DNA from: Erysipelotrichaceae bacterium
Lineage (GTDB): Bacteria > Bacillota_I > Bacilli_A > Erysipelotrichales > Erysipelotrichaceae
DNA length: 47,459 nt
Reading direction: 5' to 3'
Assembly (NCBI GenBank): GCA_012516665.1
Contig: JAAYWN010000012.1
Span: 1-47,459, forward strand
The notes beneath the pieces are model-generated. The model saw only the letters and a program-made list of their open reading frames with translations. It was not told the origin of the DNA and ran no database searches. Shown here in pieces: positions 18,427-27,927 of the stretch. Within the stretch, counting starts at the first letter, position 1, and each line of letters starts with the position of its first letter. Made by a program: the position numbers and the translations under genes.

Positions 18427-19581
18427 TTACTTCAGCAATGCACTGGAGATGACCATCTCCTGTACTTCCGATGTACCTTCATAGATCTCCGTGATCTTAG
18501 CATCGCGCATCATGCGTTCAACTTCACAATCACGAATATAGCCATAGCCGCCCATCAGCTGAACGCACTTTGTTGTAACATCCATTGCTGCTCTGGCTGC
18601 ATAGAGCTTGGCTTTAGCTGCTTCTTCTGAATAGCTCTTCTGCACTGCTTTTGCTTCAGCTGCTTTATAGACAAGCAGCTGTGCTGCTTCGATCTCTACG
18701 GCCATATCAGCCAATTGGAACTGGGTATTCTGGAACTGTGACAGAGAACGGCCGAACTGCTTGCGCTCCTTGACATATGCCAATGCACGGTCAAAGGCGC
18801 CTTCAGCAAGACCAAGTGCCTGTGCCGCAATACCGATTCTGCCGCCATCCAATGTATGCATGGCAATCGGGAATCCTCTGCCGCGATCGCCCAGCAGGTT
18901 CTCCTTTGGAATCCGGCAGTCCTGGAAGATCAATTCATATGTAGCGGAACCTCTGATGCCCATCTTCTTTTCTTTTGTGCCGAAGGTAAATCCCTTGGTT
19001 CCCTTTTCAACAATAAATGTAGAGAACTTCTTTTTCTTTCTGCCCTTCGCATCTGTTACAACATCTGTATAGGCAACAATGACATATACATCTGCTTCTT
19101 TGCCATTGGTAATGAAGCACTTTGATCCATTCAGCACCCAGCTGTCACCGTCTTCAACGGCTCTGGTCTGAACGCCTTGAGCATCCGTTCCGGCGCCTGG
19201 TTCTGTTAAAGCAAATGCGCCAAGCTTCTCACCTTTGGCCAACGGTACAAGGAACTTTTCTTTCTGCGCCTGTGTGCCGAACTGTGCAATCGGATCGCAG
19301 CACAGAGATGTATGAGCAGACAGTGCAACTGCTGTGGTGCCGCAGACTTTTGCCAATTCTTCTACGCACATGACATAGGTCAGCGGATCGCATCCCTGTC
19401 CGCCGAATTCCTTTGCCACTGGGATTCCTAAGAATCCATTGGCTGCCATCTTCTGAATGGTCTCACGCGGAAATTCTTCTTTTTCATCTACTTCAATTGC
19501 ATACGGCTTCACTTCTTTCTCAGCAAATTCCTGAAAAAGGCGGCGTGCCATCTGATGTTTCTTATCCAGCTGAAAATCCAT
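18427..19581 (-). CDS. bcd: Acyl-CoA (butyryl-CoA) dehydrogenase
   Basis: FALTEPGAGTDAQGVQT...LNGSKCFITNGKEADVYV...QLMGGYGYIRDCEVERMMRDAKITEIYEGTSEVQ. Confidence 0.95.
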   Translation of the reverse strand: MDFQLDKKHQMARRLFQEFAEKEVKPYAIEVDEKEEFPRETIQKMAANGFLGIPVAKEFGGQGCDPLTYVMCVEELAKVCGTTAVALSAHTSLCCDPIAQFGTQAQKEKFLVPLAKGEKLGAFALTEPGAGTDAQGVQTRAVEDGDSWVLNGSKCFITNGKEADVYVIVAYTDVVTDAKGRKKKKFSTFIVEKGTKGFTFGTKEKKMGIRGSATYELIFQDCRIPKENLLGDRGRGFPIAMHTLDGGRIGIAAQALGLAEGAFDRALAYVKERKQFGRSLSQFQNTQFQLADMAVEIEAAQLLVYKAAEAKAVQKSYSEEAAKAKLYAARAAMDVTTKCVQLMGGYGYIRDCEVERMMRDAKITEIYEGTSEVQEMVISSALLK

Positions 19582-19666
19582 ATCTGATTCCTCCTATATT
19601 TTCTTATTCCTATGAAAGCGTCAGATCACAGATCTCTGTTTCTCTGACGCCTTCCATTTAGATAGA

Positions 19667-20581
19667 TTATGCTGTTTTCTTTGTATCCGCTGCAGATACT
19701 GCTTCTTTTGCTACATCGATCGGTCTCTTGCCGCCATCAGCGTAATCATAGAAACCAATCTTTGTCTTCACGCCCAGATGATTGCCGCGGACCATCTTCT
19801 TCAGCAGAAGAGAAGGACGATACTTCGAATCAGCTGTCTCACTGTAGAGGACATTCATGATTGCCAAGACAACATCCAGACCAATATAATCGCCTAATTC
19901 CAGAGGTCCCATCGGGTGATTGCAGCCAAGTCTCATACCGCTGTCAATGCCCGTAATATCCGCAACTCCTTCAGAATATACTTCAATTGCTTCATTGATC
20001 ATTGGGATCAGCAGACGATTGACAACAAAGCCTGCACTTTCTTCGACCTGCACTGGTGTTTTATCCAGCTTCAGGGCGATCTTCTTGACTTCTTCTACGG
20101 TCTCCTTCGGTGTATTCAGTCCGGCAATGACTTCGACCAGCTTCATGACAGGAGCTGGATTGAAGAAATGCATGCCGATAACTGGCTTCTTCAGACCGAC
20201 ACCGATCTCCGTAATGGAGAGAGAAGATGTGTTTGTTGCATAGATGCAGTTTGGATTCTCAACGATCTCATTCTGCATATGCTTGAACAGCTTCTTCTTC
20301 ATTTCCATATCTTCGATAACTGCTTCAACGACCAGATCTGGATCCTTGGCAATTTCATCTTTGCCTGTCTTGATCTTGCCTAAGATCTTGCCAGCTTCCT
20401 GCTGCGTCATCTTCTTCTTTGCAATCTTCTTTGAGAAGACACTGACGATCTGCTTTAAGCCATACTCCGCATATTCCATTTCAATATCGCATAAATATAC
20501 GGTCTCTACATCCTCACACTGTGCAAATGTCTGCGCAATGCCCCGGCCCATTGTGCCGGCGCCAATCACTGCTACTTTCAT
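19667..20581 (-). CDS. hbd: 3-hydroxybutyryl-CoA dehydrogenase
   Basis: VAVIGAGTMGRGIAQTFAQ...GMHFFNPAPVMKLVEVI...NHPMGPLELGDYIGLD. Confidence 0.95.
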   Translation of the reverse strand: MKVAVIGAGTMGRGIAQTFAQCEDVETVYLCDIEMEYAEYGLKQIVSVFSKKIAKKKMTQQEAGKILGKIKTGKDEIAKDPDLVVEAVIEDMEMKKKLFKHMQNEIVENPNCIYATNTSSLSITEIGVGLKKPVIGMHFFNPAPVMKLVEVIAGLNTPKETVEEVKKIALKLDKTPVQVEESAGFVVNRLLIPMINEAIEVYSEGVADITGIDSGMRLGCNHPMGPLELGDYIGLDVVLAIMNVLYSETADSKYRPSLLLKKMVRGNHLGVKTKIGFYDYADGGKRPIDVAKEAVSAADTKKTA

Positions 20582-20595
20582 ATTTTTCTATCTCC

Positions 20596-21372
20596 TTATT
20601 GATTGATGAAATTTTTATCTCTGCGTTTTTCAAGAAAGGCGCTCATGCCTTCCTTCTGATCATGTGTTTCAAAGCAGGAACCAAAACGATGCTCTTCAAT
20701 GCTTTCTGCTTCTTCCATCGGTCTCTCGATGCCTTCGTTGATCGCTGCCTTTGCATTGGCAACAGCAATCGGAGCATTCTTAGCAATCTGCCCGGCAATC
20801 TTTTCGGCAGCTGCCATCAGCTGATCTGCCGGTACAACACTGTTGACCAGACCAATGCGCATAGCTTCATCTGCCTTGATATTGCGAGCGGTATAGATCA
20901 TCTGCTTCGCTGCTCCCGCACCGATCAAGCGTGCAAGTCTTTGCGTACCGCCGAAGCCAGGGGTAATGCCCAGGCCTGTTTCCGGCTGACCGAAGACAGC
21001 ATTTTCTGATGCAATGCGGAAATCACATGCCATGGCCAATTCGCATCCGCCGCCAAGGGCATATCCATTGACGGCCGCAATGACCGGAATGGACAGTGTT
21101 TCAATTTTACGGAACAGATCATTTCCCTTTTTCGAGAAAGCAATGCCTTCCGCTTTCGTGAGAGCAGACATTTCCGCAATATCTGCACCGGCCACAAAGG
21201 ATTTCTCACCAGCACCGGTAATGATCAGACAGCGGATCGTTTTCAGATCAACATGATCGATCACAGTATTCAGATCATCCAGCACCTCGGAATTCAAAGC
21301 ATTCAGCGCGCTTGGACGATTCATCGTAATGACCGCGATGGCATCTTTTACTTCATATTCTGCAAAGCTCAT
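20596..21372 (-). CDS. crt: Enoyl-CoA hydratase (crotonase)
   Basis: ITMNRPSALNALNSEVL...GAGEKSFVAGADIAEM...GYALGGGCELAMACDFRIAS. Confidence 0.95.
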   Translation of the reverse strand: MSFAEYEVKDAIAVITMNRPSALNALNSEVLDDLNTVIDHVDLKTIRCLIITGAGEKSFVAGADIAEMSALTKAEGIAFSKKGNDLFRKIETLSIPVIAAVNGYALGGGCELAMACDFRIASENAVFGQPETGLGITPGFGGTQRLARLIGAGAAKQMIYTARNIKADEAMRIGLVNSVVPADQLMAAAEKIAGQIAKNAPIAVANAKAAINEGIERPMEEAESIEEHRFGSCFETHDQKEGMSAFLEKRRDKNFINQ

Positions 21373-21377
21373 ATTGT

Positions 21378-22571
21378 TCAGTCTCTTTCAACGACAGTCG
21401 CACATCCCATGCCGCCGCCGATGCATAATGTTGCTAAGCCTCTGTGTGCATTCTTCTGCTGCATTGCATAGAGCAGTGTGACCAGGATCCTTGTGCCGGA
21501 AGCTCCGACAGGATGTCCGAAGGCAATAGCGCCGCCGTTGACATTCAGCTTGCTTGGATCAAACTTCAATTCCTTAGCAACTGCACAGCTCTGCGCTGCG
21601 AATGCCTCATTTGCTTCATAGAGATCAAAATCATCAATAGATAAGCCTGTCTTCTTCATGACCTTTCTGGTCGCCGCAACAGGTCCGACGCCCATGATGC
21701 TTGGATCAACACCAGCTAAGCAGCCAGCGACCCAAGTTGCCATTGGCTTGACACCAAGCTCCTTGGCCTTCTCTTCGCTCATGACCACAACAGCTGCCGC
21801 ACCGTCATTGATGCCTGATGCATTTCCTGCGGTAACAACACCGCCTTCTTTGCCAGAGCAGCATCTCAGTTTTGCTAAGATCTCCGGTGTCTGTCCTTCT
21901 CTTGGGCCTTCATCTGTATCAACTGTAACAATGCCCTTTTTCTTGCCGAGATTGACTTGGATCGGTACGATCTCTTCTTTCAGAGCACCGGACTTCTGTG
22001 CTGCTACTGCTTTATTCTGTGAAGCAGCAGAGAACTCATCCAGTTCTTCTCTTGTCAGATGCCACTGCTCCGCTACATTCTCTGCGGTGATCATCATGTG
22101 ATAATCATTGAATGCATCCCACAGTGCATCATGCACCATAGCATCGACCAGGCCATCCTTCGGTGTATTCATCCGATAGCCAAACCGTGCATGAGGCAGA
22201 AGATAAGGAGCATTGCTCATGGACTCCATACCGCCGGCAACAACAATATCTGCATCCCCGGCCTTGATCATTTCTGCAGCGATGTTCACTGCATCCAATC
22301 CTGATCCGCATACAACATTGATGGATACTGCTGGGACTTCGACCGGCAGACCTGCTTTAATAGAAGCCTGTCTGGCAGGGTTCTGTCCCTGTCCAGCCTG
22401 AATTACATTTCCCATGTAGACCTGATCAACCTGCTCCGGCTGAATGCCAGCACGTTTCAATGATTCCTTGATCACTGCTGCACCTAGATCTGATGCGGAT
22501 AAAGTACTCAGTTCGCCGCCCATTTTACCGATGGCTGTACGGCATGCACCTGCCAAAACAATTTTCGTCAT
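21378..22571 (-). CDS. thl: Acetyl-CoA C-acetyltransferase (thiolase)
   Basis: [18 protein letters not shown]...[13 protein letters not shown]...[20 protein letters not shown]...[15 protein letters not shown]. Confidence 0.96.
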   Translation of the reverse strand: MTKIVLAGACRTAIGKMGGELSTLSASDLGAAVIKESLKRAGIQPEQVDQVYMGNVIQAGQGQNPARQASIKAGLPVEVPAVSINVVCGSGLDAVNIAAEMIKAGDADIVVAGGMESMSNAPYLLPHARFGYRMNTPKDGLVDAMVHDALWDAFNDYHMMITAENVAEQWHLTREELDEFSAASQNKAVAAQKSGALKEEIVPIQVNLGKKKGIVTVDTDEGPREGQTPEILAKLRCCSGKEGGVVTAGNASGINDGAAAVVVMSEEKAKELGVKPMATWVAGCLAGVDPSIMGVGPVAATRKVMKKTGLSIDDFDLYEANEAFAAQSCAVAKELKFDPSKLNVNGGAIAFGHPVGASGTRILVTLLYAMQQKNAHRGLATLCIGGGMGCATVVERD

Positions 22572-22608
22572 ATTTTTTTCATCTCGTTTTCTATCAAATG
22601 TTAACCAG

Positions 22609-22626
22609 TTGTGATTTCTTTAACAT
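22609..22626. promoter_or_regulatory. Candidate Rex operator (proximal)
   Basis: TTGTGAT-TTCT-TTAACAT versus TTGTTAA-N4-TTAACAA; 11/14 specified positions match. Confidence 0.4.
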
Positions 22627-22672
22627 TTACAAGTATGAATGGTATCACATCCTTCAAAACCTTCAATAGGAA

Positions 22673-22690
22673 ATGTTAATATTTTCACAT
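22673..22690. promoter_or_regulatory. Candidate Rex operator (distal)
   Basis: ATGTTAA-TATT-TTCACAT, near-perfect dyad with the 7-4-7 spacing of Rex sites. Confidence 0.5.
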
Positions 22691-22731
22691 GTAACCGTTT
22701 TCACTTGTGAACATTTTCTTTATTTAAATTA

Positions 22732-22745
22732 TCAAAGCGCTTACA
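22732..22745 (-). promoter_or_regulatory. Candidate cre (CcpA) site upstream of thl
   Basis: Minus strand TGTAAGCGCTTTGA versus TGWAARCGYTWNCW; 13/14 match. Confidence 0.5.
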
Positions 22746-22835
22746 TTCAAAATGCTGCCTGATGCCATCACCGTGTCTATGCGTTCATTCTTTCTGTGTG
22801 TTTTATATGCATGCATGTTCATGCCTGCATAAAAA

Positions 22836-22862
22836 AAGATCCGTATGCTTCACGGGTCTCTT
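22836..22862 (-). terminator. Terminator after asd
   Basis: Minus strand AGAcCCGT-gaagcat-ACGGaTCTTTTTTT. Confidence 0.75.
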
Positions 22863-23851
22863 CAAGCTGATTCATGATCCAGATATTCGATGATCTGCAC
22901 TGCATTGGAAGCAGCCCCTTTGCGGATCTGATCGCCGCAGCACCATAGGACCAGGCCTTTTTCATTGCATAGATCCTGACGGATCCTGCCGACATAGACA
23001 AGATCCTGATCGCTTGTTTCCAAAGGCGTAGGAATATGGTCTGTGCAGAGGACGTCTCCGGCAAAAGAAGCAATGGCCTTTTCAGCTTCTGCTATAGAGA
23101 GCTTCTCTTCGGTCTGAAATGTGACGGCAATTGAATGGCTGCGAAAAACAGGTACTCTGACACAGGTGCATGTCACTTTCATATCCGGCAGATGCAGGAT
23201 CTTTCTGCCTTCATTCTGCATTTTCATTTCTTCCGTTGTATAGCCGCTGTCAAGCATGGTGCCAATATCTGCGATGCAGCTATAGGCGATCTGTGCCGGG
23301 AAAACATGCGGATGCACTTCTTCCTTCTTCCGTACCGCTTCGATTTCATCTTCCAGCTCACTGATGCCATTCATGCCTGCACCAGAAACAGCCTGATAGG
23401 TACATGCATTGACGGCCGTGATCTTAGACAGTTTGGCAATAGGTGCCAATGCCATGAGCGCAATGATCGTTGAACAGTTTGGATTGGCAATCACATTGTG
23501 ATGCCCCTGCAGATCTTCTCCATTGATCTCCGGCACCACCAGCGGTATGCCTTCCTCCATGCGGAAGGCAGAACTGTTGTCAATATAGACCGCACCTGCT
23601 TTCTCGATCATCGGACGATATTTTTTGCTGAGCGAATTGCTGACAGCACCAAGCACATAATCCAAGCCATTCAGCCTTTCCTGCGATACCGTCTCTACCG
23701 TAAGTTCTGTTCCGCCAAAAGGGATCTTTTTGCCAAGTGACCTCTGTGAAGCAAACAAGCGCACTTCGCTTGGCTGCAGTTTTCTTTCTTCGATGCATAT
23801 CAGCATCTGTCTGCCGACCGCACCAGTCGCCCCCAATATACCTATCTTCAT
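22862..23851 (-). CDS. asd: Aspartate-semialdehyde dehydrogenase
   Basis: GATGAVGRQMLICIEERKL...VIANPNCSTIIALMAL...YQAVSGAGMNGISELE...RVPVFRSHSIAV. Confidence 0.96.
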   Translation of the reverse strand: MKIGILGATGAVGRQMLICIEERKLQPSEVRLFASQRSLGKKIPFGGTELTVETVSQERLNGLDYVLGAVSNSLSKKYRPMIEKAGAVYIDNSSAFRMEEGIPLVVPEINGEDLQGHHNVIANPNCSTIIALMALAPIAKLSKITAVNACTYQAVSGAGMNGISELEDEIEAVRKKEEVHPHVFPAQIAYSCIADIGTMLDSGYTTEEMKMQNEGRKILHLPDMKVTCTCVRVPVFRSHSIAVTFQTEEKLSIAEAEKAIASFAGDVLCTDHIPTPLETSDQDLVYVGRIRQDLCNEKGLVLWCCGDQIRKGAASNAVQIIEYLDHESA

Positions 23852-25188
23852 GCAAGCCTCCTAGCCTGCGATACGAACTTGTCATATATCGCATGAATTG
23901 CTTTTTCAAAATCACGGTCATCGACCCCGACCGCAATTGAAAGTTCATCACTGGACTGATTGATGACTTTGATATTAATGCCATTCTTGCCGAACTCGCT
24001 CAGAAACTGTCCGGACATGCCTGGCACTTTCTTCATGCCGCGGCCGACAACGGCGATCATCGCCAAATGATCTTCAATGCGCAGATCATCCGGTACAAAC
24101 TCTTTCTTTAAACGAGAGACAATCTCATATAAGCATTTTTCGACTGCTTTGGTCTGAACGATCACGGAGAAAGTATCTACGGTGATCGGCACGCTCTCAA
24201 TAGAGACATGATATTCTTCAAAGATCGAAAGGATCTTTCTTAAGAAACCGACTTCCGCACTGCTGTGGCTCTTAACGATCGTGATCACCGTAAAATCCTT
24301 GCGGCCGGTAATGCCGGTCACCGCATGCGGCGGTTCTTTCTGATCCATATCACTGCAGTCGTTGAGGATCATTGTGCCCGGGTTTTCCGGATCATTCGTA
24401 TTCCGCACATTGATCGGTATATTTTTTGAACGCACGGGGAACACCGCATCATCATGCAGTACATTCGCCCCCATATAGGACATTTCCCGCAGCTCATTGT
24501 AAGTAATTCTTGGGATCCTCACGGGATCGGCAATGATCCTTGGATCGGCGACCAGAAAGCCAGATACATCCGTCCAGTTTTCATAAACATCTGCGTCGAC
24601 AATATTTGCAAGCACGGCGCCGGTAATATCAGAACCGCCTCTGCTCATCACCTTGATCACACCATTCGGCAATGCTCCATAGAAACCAGGGACCAGGATC
24701 TTCCGGCCTTTCTGCACATGGCTGTTCAGCAGTTCTGCCGTACGTTCCAGATCGATCGAACCATCATAATGAAAAGCCATGACCTGCGAAGCATCCACAA
24801 ATTCCGCTTCCAGATACTCCGCCAGCAGCAGGCCGGTCAGATATTCTCCGCGCGAAACAAGATAATCTGTATTCAGATCGCGGTCGATCACAGCCCGGAT
24901 CTTTTTAAATTCTGCTTGGAGATCTGTCTTCAGGCCCAGATCATTCTTGATGCTCATGTATTTATCTTCGATCAGCTGAAAGATGCTGTCATAGGAAACA
25001 CCATATTTAATATGCGCTGCACAGAGATACAAAAGATCTGTCACCTTATGATCTTCATGTGTTTCCTTCCCGCAGGCACTGGTCACAATGAATTTGCGGT
25101 CATGATCCGCATCAATGATCTTTTTAACTTTTCGGAACTGTGTGCTGTTAGCCACAGATGACCCGCCGAACTTTGCGACCTTGATCAT
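23848..25188 (-). CDS. lysC: Aspartate kinase
   Basis: VAKFGGSSVANSTQFRKV...SRGGSDITGAVLANIVDADVYENWTDVSGFLVADPRI plus C-terminal ACT repeats. Confidence 0.95.
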   Translation of the reverse strand: MIKVAKFGGSSVANSTQFRKVKKIIDADHDRKFIVTSACGKETHEDHKVTDLLYLCAAHIKYGVSYDSIFQLIEDKYMSIKNDLGLKTDLQAEFKKIRAVIDRDLNTDYLVSRGEYLTGLLLAEYLEAEFVDASQVMAFHYDGSIDLERTAELLNSHVQKGRKILVPGFYGALPNGVIKVMSRGGSDITGAVLANIVDADVYENWTDVSGFLVADPRIIADPVRIPRITYNELREMSYMGANVLHDDAVFPVRSKNIPINVRNTNDPENPGTMILNDCSDMDQKEPPHAVTGITGRKDFTVITIVKSHSSAEVGFLRKILSIFEEYHVSIESVPITVDTFSVIVQTKAVEKCLYEIVSRLKKEFVPDDLRIEDHLAMIAVVGRGMKKVPGMSGQFLSEFGKNGINIKVINQSSDELSIAVGVDDRDFEKAIHAIYDKFVSQARRLA

Positions 25189-26336
25189 TCTGCTACCTCC
25201 GCCAAGAAAACAGATTCATCATTCAGGCTTTCGACAGCTACCCGCATATCCATGAAAGAGATCTTCTTTGTCACAAATGTATTGCTGCCGACACGATGGT
25301 CGATCAGGCTTGGATTGAAAAGAGCCGTTTTCTTCGTGCGAAGATAGAAAACGCCCTGATCATCGCCTGCGGATACCGGCTTGCGCACAGGTGCATGCAT
25401 GTCCGTATGTTCCTGCTGTGCCGTATCGATCAGATCCTGTACAACCGCATGGGCCGTTGGCAGAGAGCCCGCGCCCTGGCCGATAAAGACCGCTTTGCCA
25501 AGCGTATCGCTGTCGCATTCCAAAGCATTGTAATTCAGCGGAATACTGGCAAAGATATCTTCCTTCTTTACAAAGCATGGGCGGACAAAGATCGAGACAA
25601 AGCTGTCATGATCCGCGCCGCTGCCGATCAGCTTGCATACATAGCCATGTTCATGACAGAAAGCAATTTCTTCTTTGGCAATATTGCGGATGCCAAACGT
25701 CGGAATTTCCTCCGGATCAACGATCGCATGAAAAGCTGCCATACTGGACAGCACTGTCTTATAGCGGACATCCCATCCATCAATATCATCCGATGGATCT
25801 CTTTCGGCATAGCCTAGTCCCTGCGCTTCTTTGATCATGGCGCCGAACTCCTTATTCTCATTATTCATGCGTGTAAGAATATAATTGCTTGTGCCATTGA
25901 AGATGCCCTTAAAATGATGGATCTCATCGATCCTCTGAATATGTTCCAGTTCATGGATCCAAGGAATGCCGCCGCCGCAGGCTGCTTCATATTTCAGCTG
26001 TACATGATTCTCCTGGGCTAGGAAAAAAAGTTCTTCGGCAAATGCTGCCAGCATCTTTTTATTAGATGTCACCGCATTCTTATGTTCCTGCAGAGCCTTC
26101 TTGATAAAACTGTGAGCAGGCTCCAGACCGCCCATGCATTCACATACCGTATCAATAGATGGATCATTCAGAATATCATCCGCATCCAAAGTCATGCGGG
26201 CATCTGTCATCTCTGCTTCGCTCTTAACTAAGATTTTAACAATCTCAAGCTTCTTTGTTTCTTCACTCAGCTGCCGGTCAATGATCTTCCTGACCCCGCT
26301 GCCTACGACTCCATGTCCCAACAGTCCTATTTTCAT
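25185..26336 (-). CDS. hom: Homoserine dehydrogenase (no C-terminal ACT domain)
   Basis: IGLLGHGVVGSGVRKII...GIFNGTSNYILTRM...EAQGLGYAERDPSDDIDGWDVRYKTVLSSM. Confidence 0.95.
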   Translation of the reverse strand: MKIGLLGHGVVGSGVRKIIDRQLSEETKKLEIVKILVKSEAEMTDARMTLDADDILNDPSIDTVCECMGGLEPAHSFIKKALQEHKNAVTSNKKMLAAFAEELFFLAQENHVQLKYEAACGGGIPWIHELEHIQRIDEIHHFKGIFNGTSNYILTRMNNENKEFGAMIKEAQGLGYAERDPSDDIDGWDVRYKTVLSSMAAFHAIVDPEEIPTFGIRNIAKEEIAFCHEHGYVCKLIGSGADHDSFVSIFVRPCFVKKEDIFASIPLNYNALECDSDTLGKAVFIGQGAGSLPTAHAVVQDLIDTAQQEHTDMHAPVRKPVSAGDDQGVFYLRTKKTALFNPSLIDHRVGSNTFVTKKISFMDMRVAVESLNDESVFLAEVAE

Positions 26337-26433
26337 AGTATCCTCTTTTCTGAGTGTTTCTGTTATAGATACACTTGTTTTTAAAACACAAACATAGTAT
26401 CATTTCTGAGAAATGGAATCAAGGAGAAAATTT

Positions 26434-27927
26434 ATGATCAAGTATGTCAGCAGCAGAAATAAGCAGGAAGCAGTTTCATTTCATGAAGCAGTGATCCATG
26501 GATTGGCCGAGGACGGGGGCCTCTATACGCCCGATCATATCAGCCAAAAGATCCTTCCGCAGGAAATCCTGAACAGCAGCTATCCTGAAATAGCCGCTAA
26601 GATCATCGGCACATTGCTTGATGATTACAGTGCCGCCGAGATCAATGCATGTGTGCATGGCGCGTATGATACGCATTTTGATATTAAAGAGATCGTCCCT
26701 TTAACAAAGATCCATGATGGATACCTGATGGAACTGTGGCACGGTCCGACCAGTGCTTTTAAGGATATTGCTTTGACCATCCTGCCGCATCTGATGATCA
26801 GTGCTTATCAGAAAGAAAAAAGGAACGATACCATTGCGATACTGACAGCGACCTCCGGCGATACCGGCAAAGCAGCCTTAGCTGGTTTCAGCGATGTCAG
26901 GCATACTGCCATTACCGTCTTCTATCCGGAGATCGGCGTCTCGCCGATCCAGAAGCGCCAGATGCAGACAAGCCTTGGCCGCAACGTTGACGTGATCGCT
27001 GTCAAAGGAAACTTTGATGACTGTCAGCGCATGGTAAAGCAGGCAATGAGCAATCAGGAAGTTCTGGCTTCTTTAGACGGTGTCACTCTGTCCTCTGCCA
27101 ACAGCATCAATATCGGCCGCTTGGTCCCGCAGATCGTATACTACTATTCTTCCTATGCAAAGCTGGTGAACAGCGGCGCGATTGCCCTTGGCGATGCCGT
27201 TAATTATGCCGTACCGACCGGCAATTTCGGTGATATTCTGGCCGGCTGGATTGCTAAGCAGCTTGGTCTGCCGATCCACAAACTGATCTGTGCCTCCAAT
27301 CGAAATCATGTCCTGACTGATTTTCTGCAGACGGGTATCTATTCGGTCAAGCGGCCCTTCCATACAACGATGTCACCATCCATGGATATCCTGATCTCTT
27401 CCAACTTAGAAAGACTGCTCTTCATGATGAGCGGCAATGATGACAGCTTTGTCAGAGAAATGATGCTGCAGCTGAAACAGAACGGCAGATATGCGGTGCC
27501 TCAGGAGCTCAGAGAAAAGATCCAGGAGAGCTTCTGCGGCTATTGGACAGATGAAGAAGAATGCTCCTCCGCCATGCATGATCTATACCAGAGCGAACAT
27601 GTACTGATCGATCCGCATACGGCTGTTGCCATGCATGCATCAGAGCAGTACAAAAAAGAAACCGGTGATACTGCACCATGCATCATCCTTTCGACTGCTT
27701 CTCCTTATAAGTTCTCGCATGATGTATTGAAAGCCGTCGCTGATGAAGATATTGCCGATGACTTTGCGGCCATGGACAGGCTCCATGAGCTTTCGAAGAT
27801 GCCGATACCGCAGGGCCTGGCCGAGCTCAGGAAAATGCCGATCCGTTTCCACCGTTCTATTGAGATCAAAGATGGCATGCATGTTATTGCGGATAGGATG
27901 AAGGAGATCGCTCATGCTGAAGATTAA
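26434..27927 (+). CDS. thrC: Threonine synthase
   Basis: YVSSRNKQEAVSFHEAVIHGLAEDGGLYTP...LWHGPTSAFKDIALTILPHL...TATSGDTGKAALAGF. Confidence 0.96.
   Translation: MIKYVSSRNKQEAVSFHEAVIHGLAEDGGLYTPDHISQKILPQEILNSSYPEIAAKIIGTLLDDYSAAEINACVHGAYDTHFDIKEIVPLTKIHDGYLMELWHGPTSAFKDIALTILPHLMISAYQKEKRNDTIAILTATSGDTGKAALAGFSDVRHTAITVFYPEIGVSPIQKRQMQTSLGRNVDVIAVKGNFDDCQRMVKQAMSNQEVLASLDGVTLSSANSINIGRLVPQIVYYYSSYAKLVNSGAIALGDAVNYAVPTGNFGDILAGWIAKQLGLPIHKLICASNRNHVLTDFLQTGIYSVKRPFHTTMSPSMDILISSNLERLLFMMSGNDDSFVREMMLQLKQNGRYAVPQELREKIQESFCGYWTDEEECSSAMHDLYQSEHVLIDPHTAVAMHASEQYKKETGDTAPCIILSTASPYKFSHDVLKAVADEDIADDFAAMDRLHELSKMPIPQGLAELRKMPIRFHRSIEIKDGMHVIADRMKEIAHAED

Noticed and set aside
22807-22832. atgcatgcatgttcatgcctgcat as a regulatory repeat
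   Set aside because: Short ATGC-rich run next to the asd terminator with no dyad spacing matching a known operator; likely chance.
24454-25161. 235-aa plus-strand ORF opposite lysC
   Set aside because: It lies entirely antisense to a confidently identified aspartate kinase and has shadow-ORF composition (His/Ile/Cys-rich).
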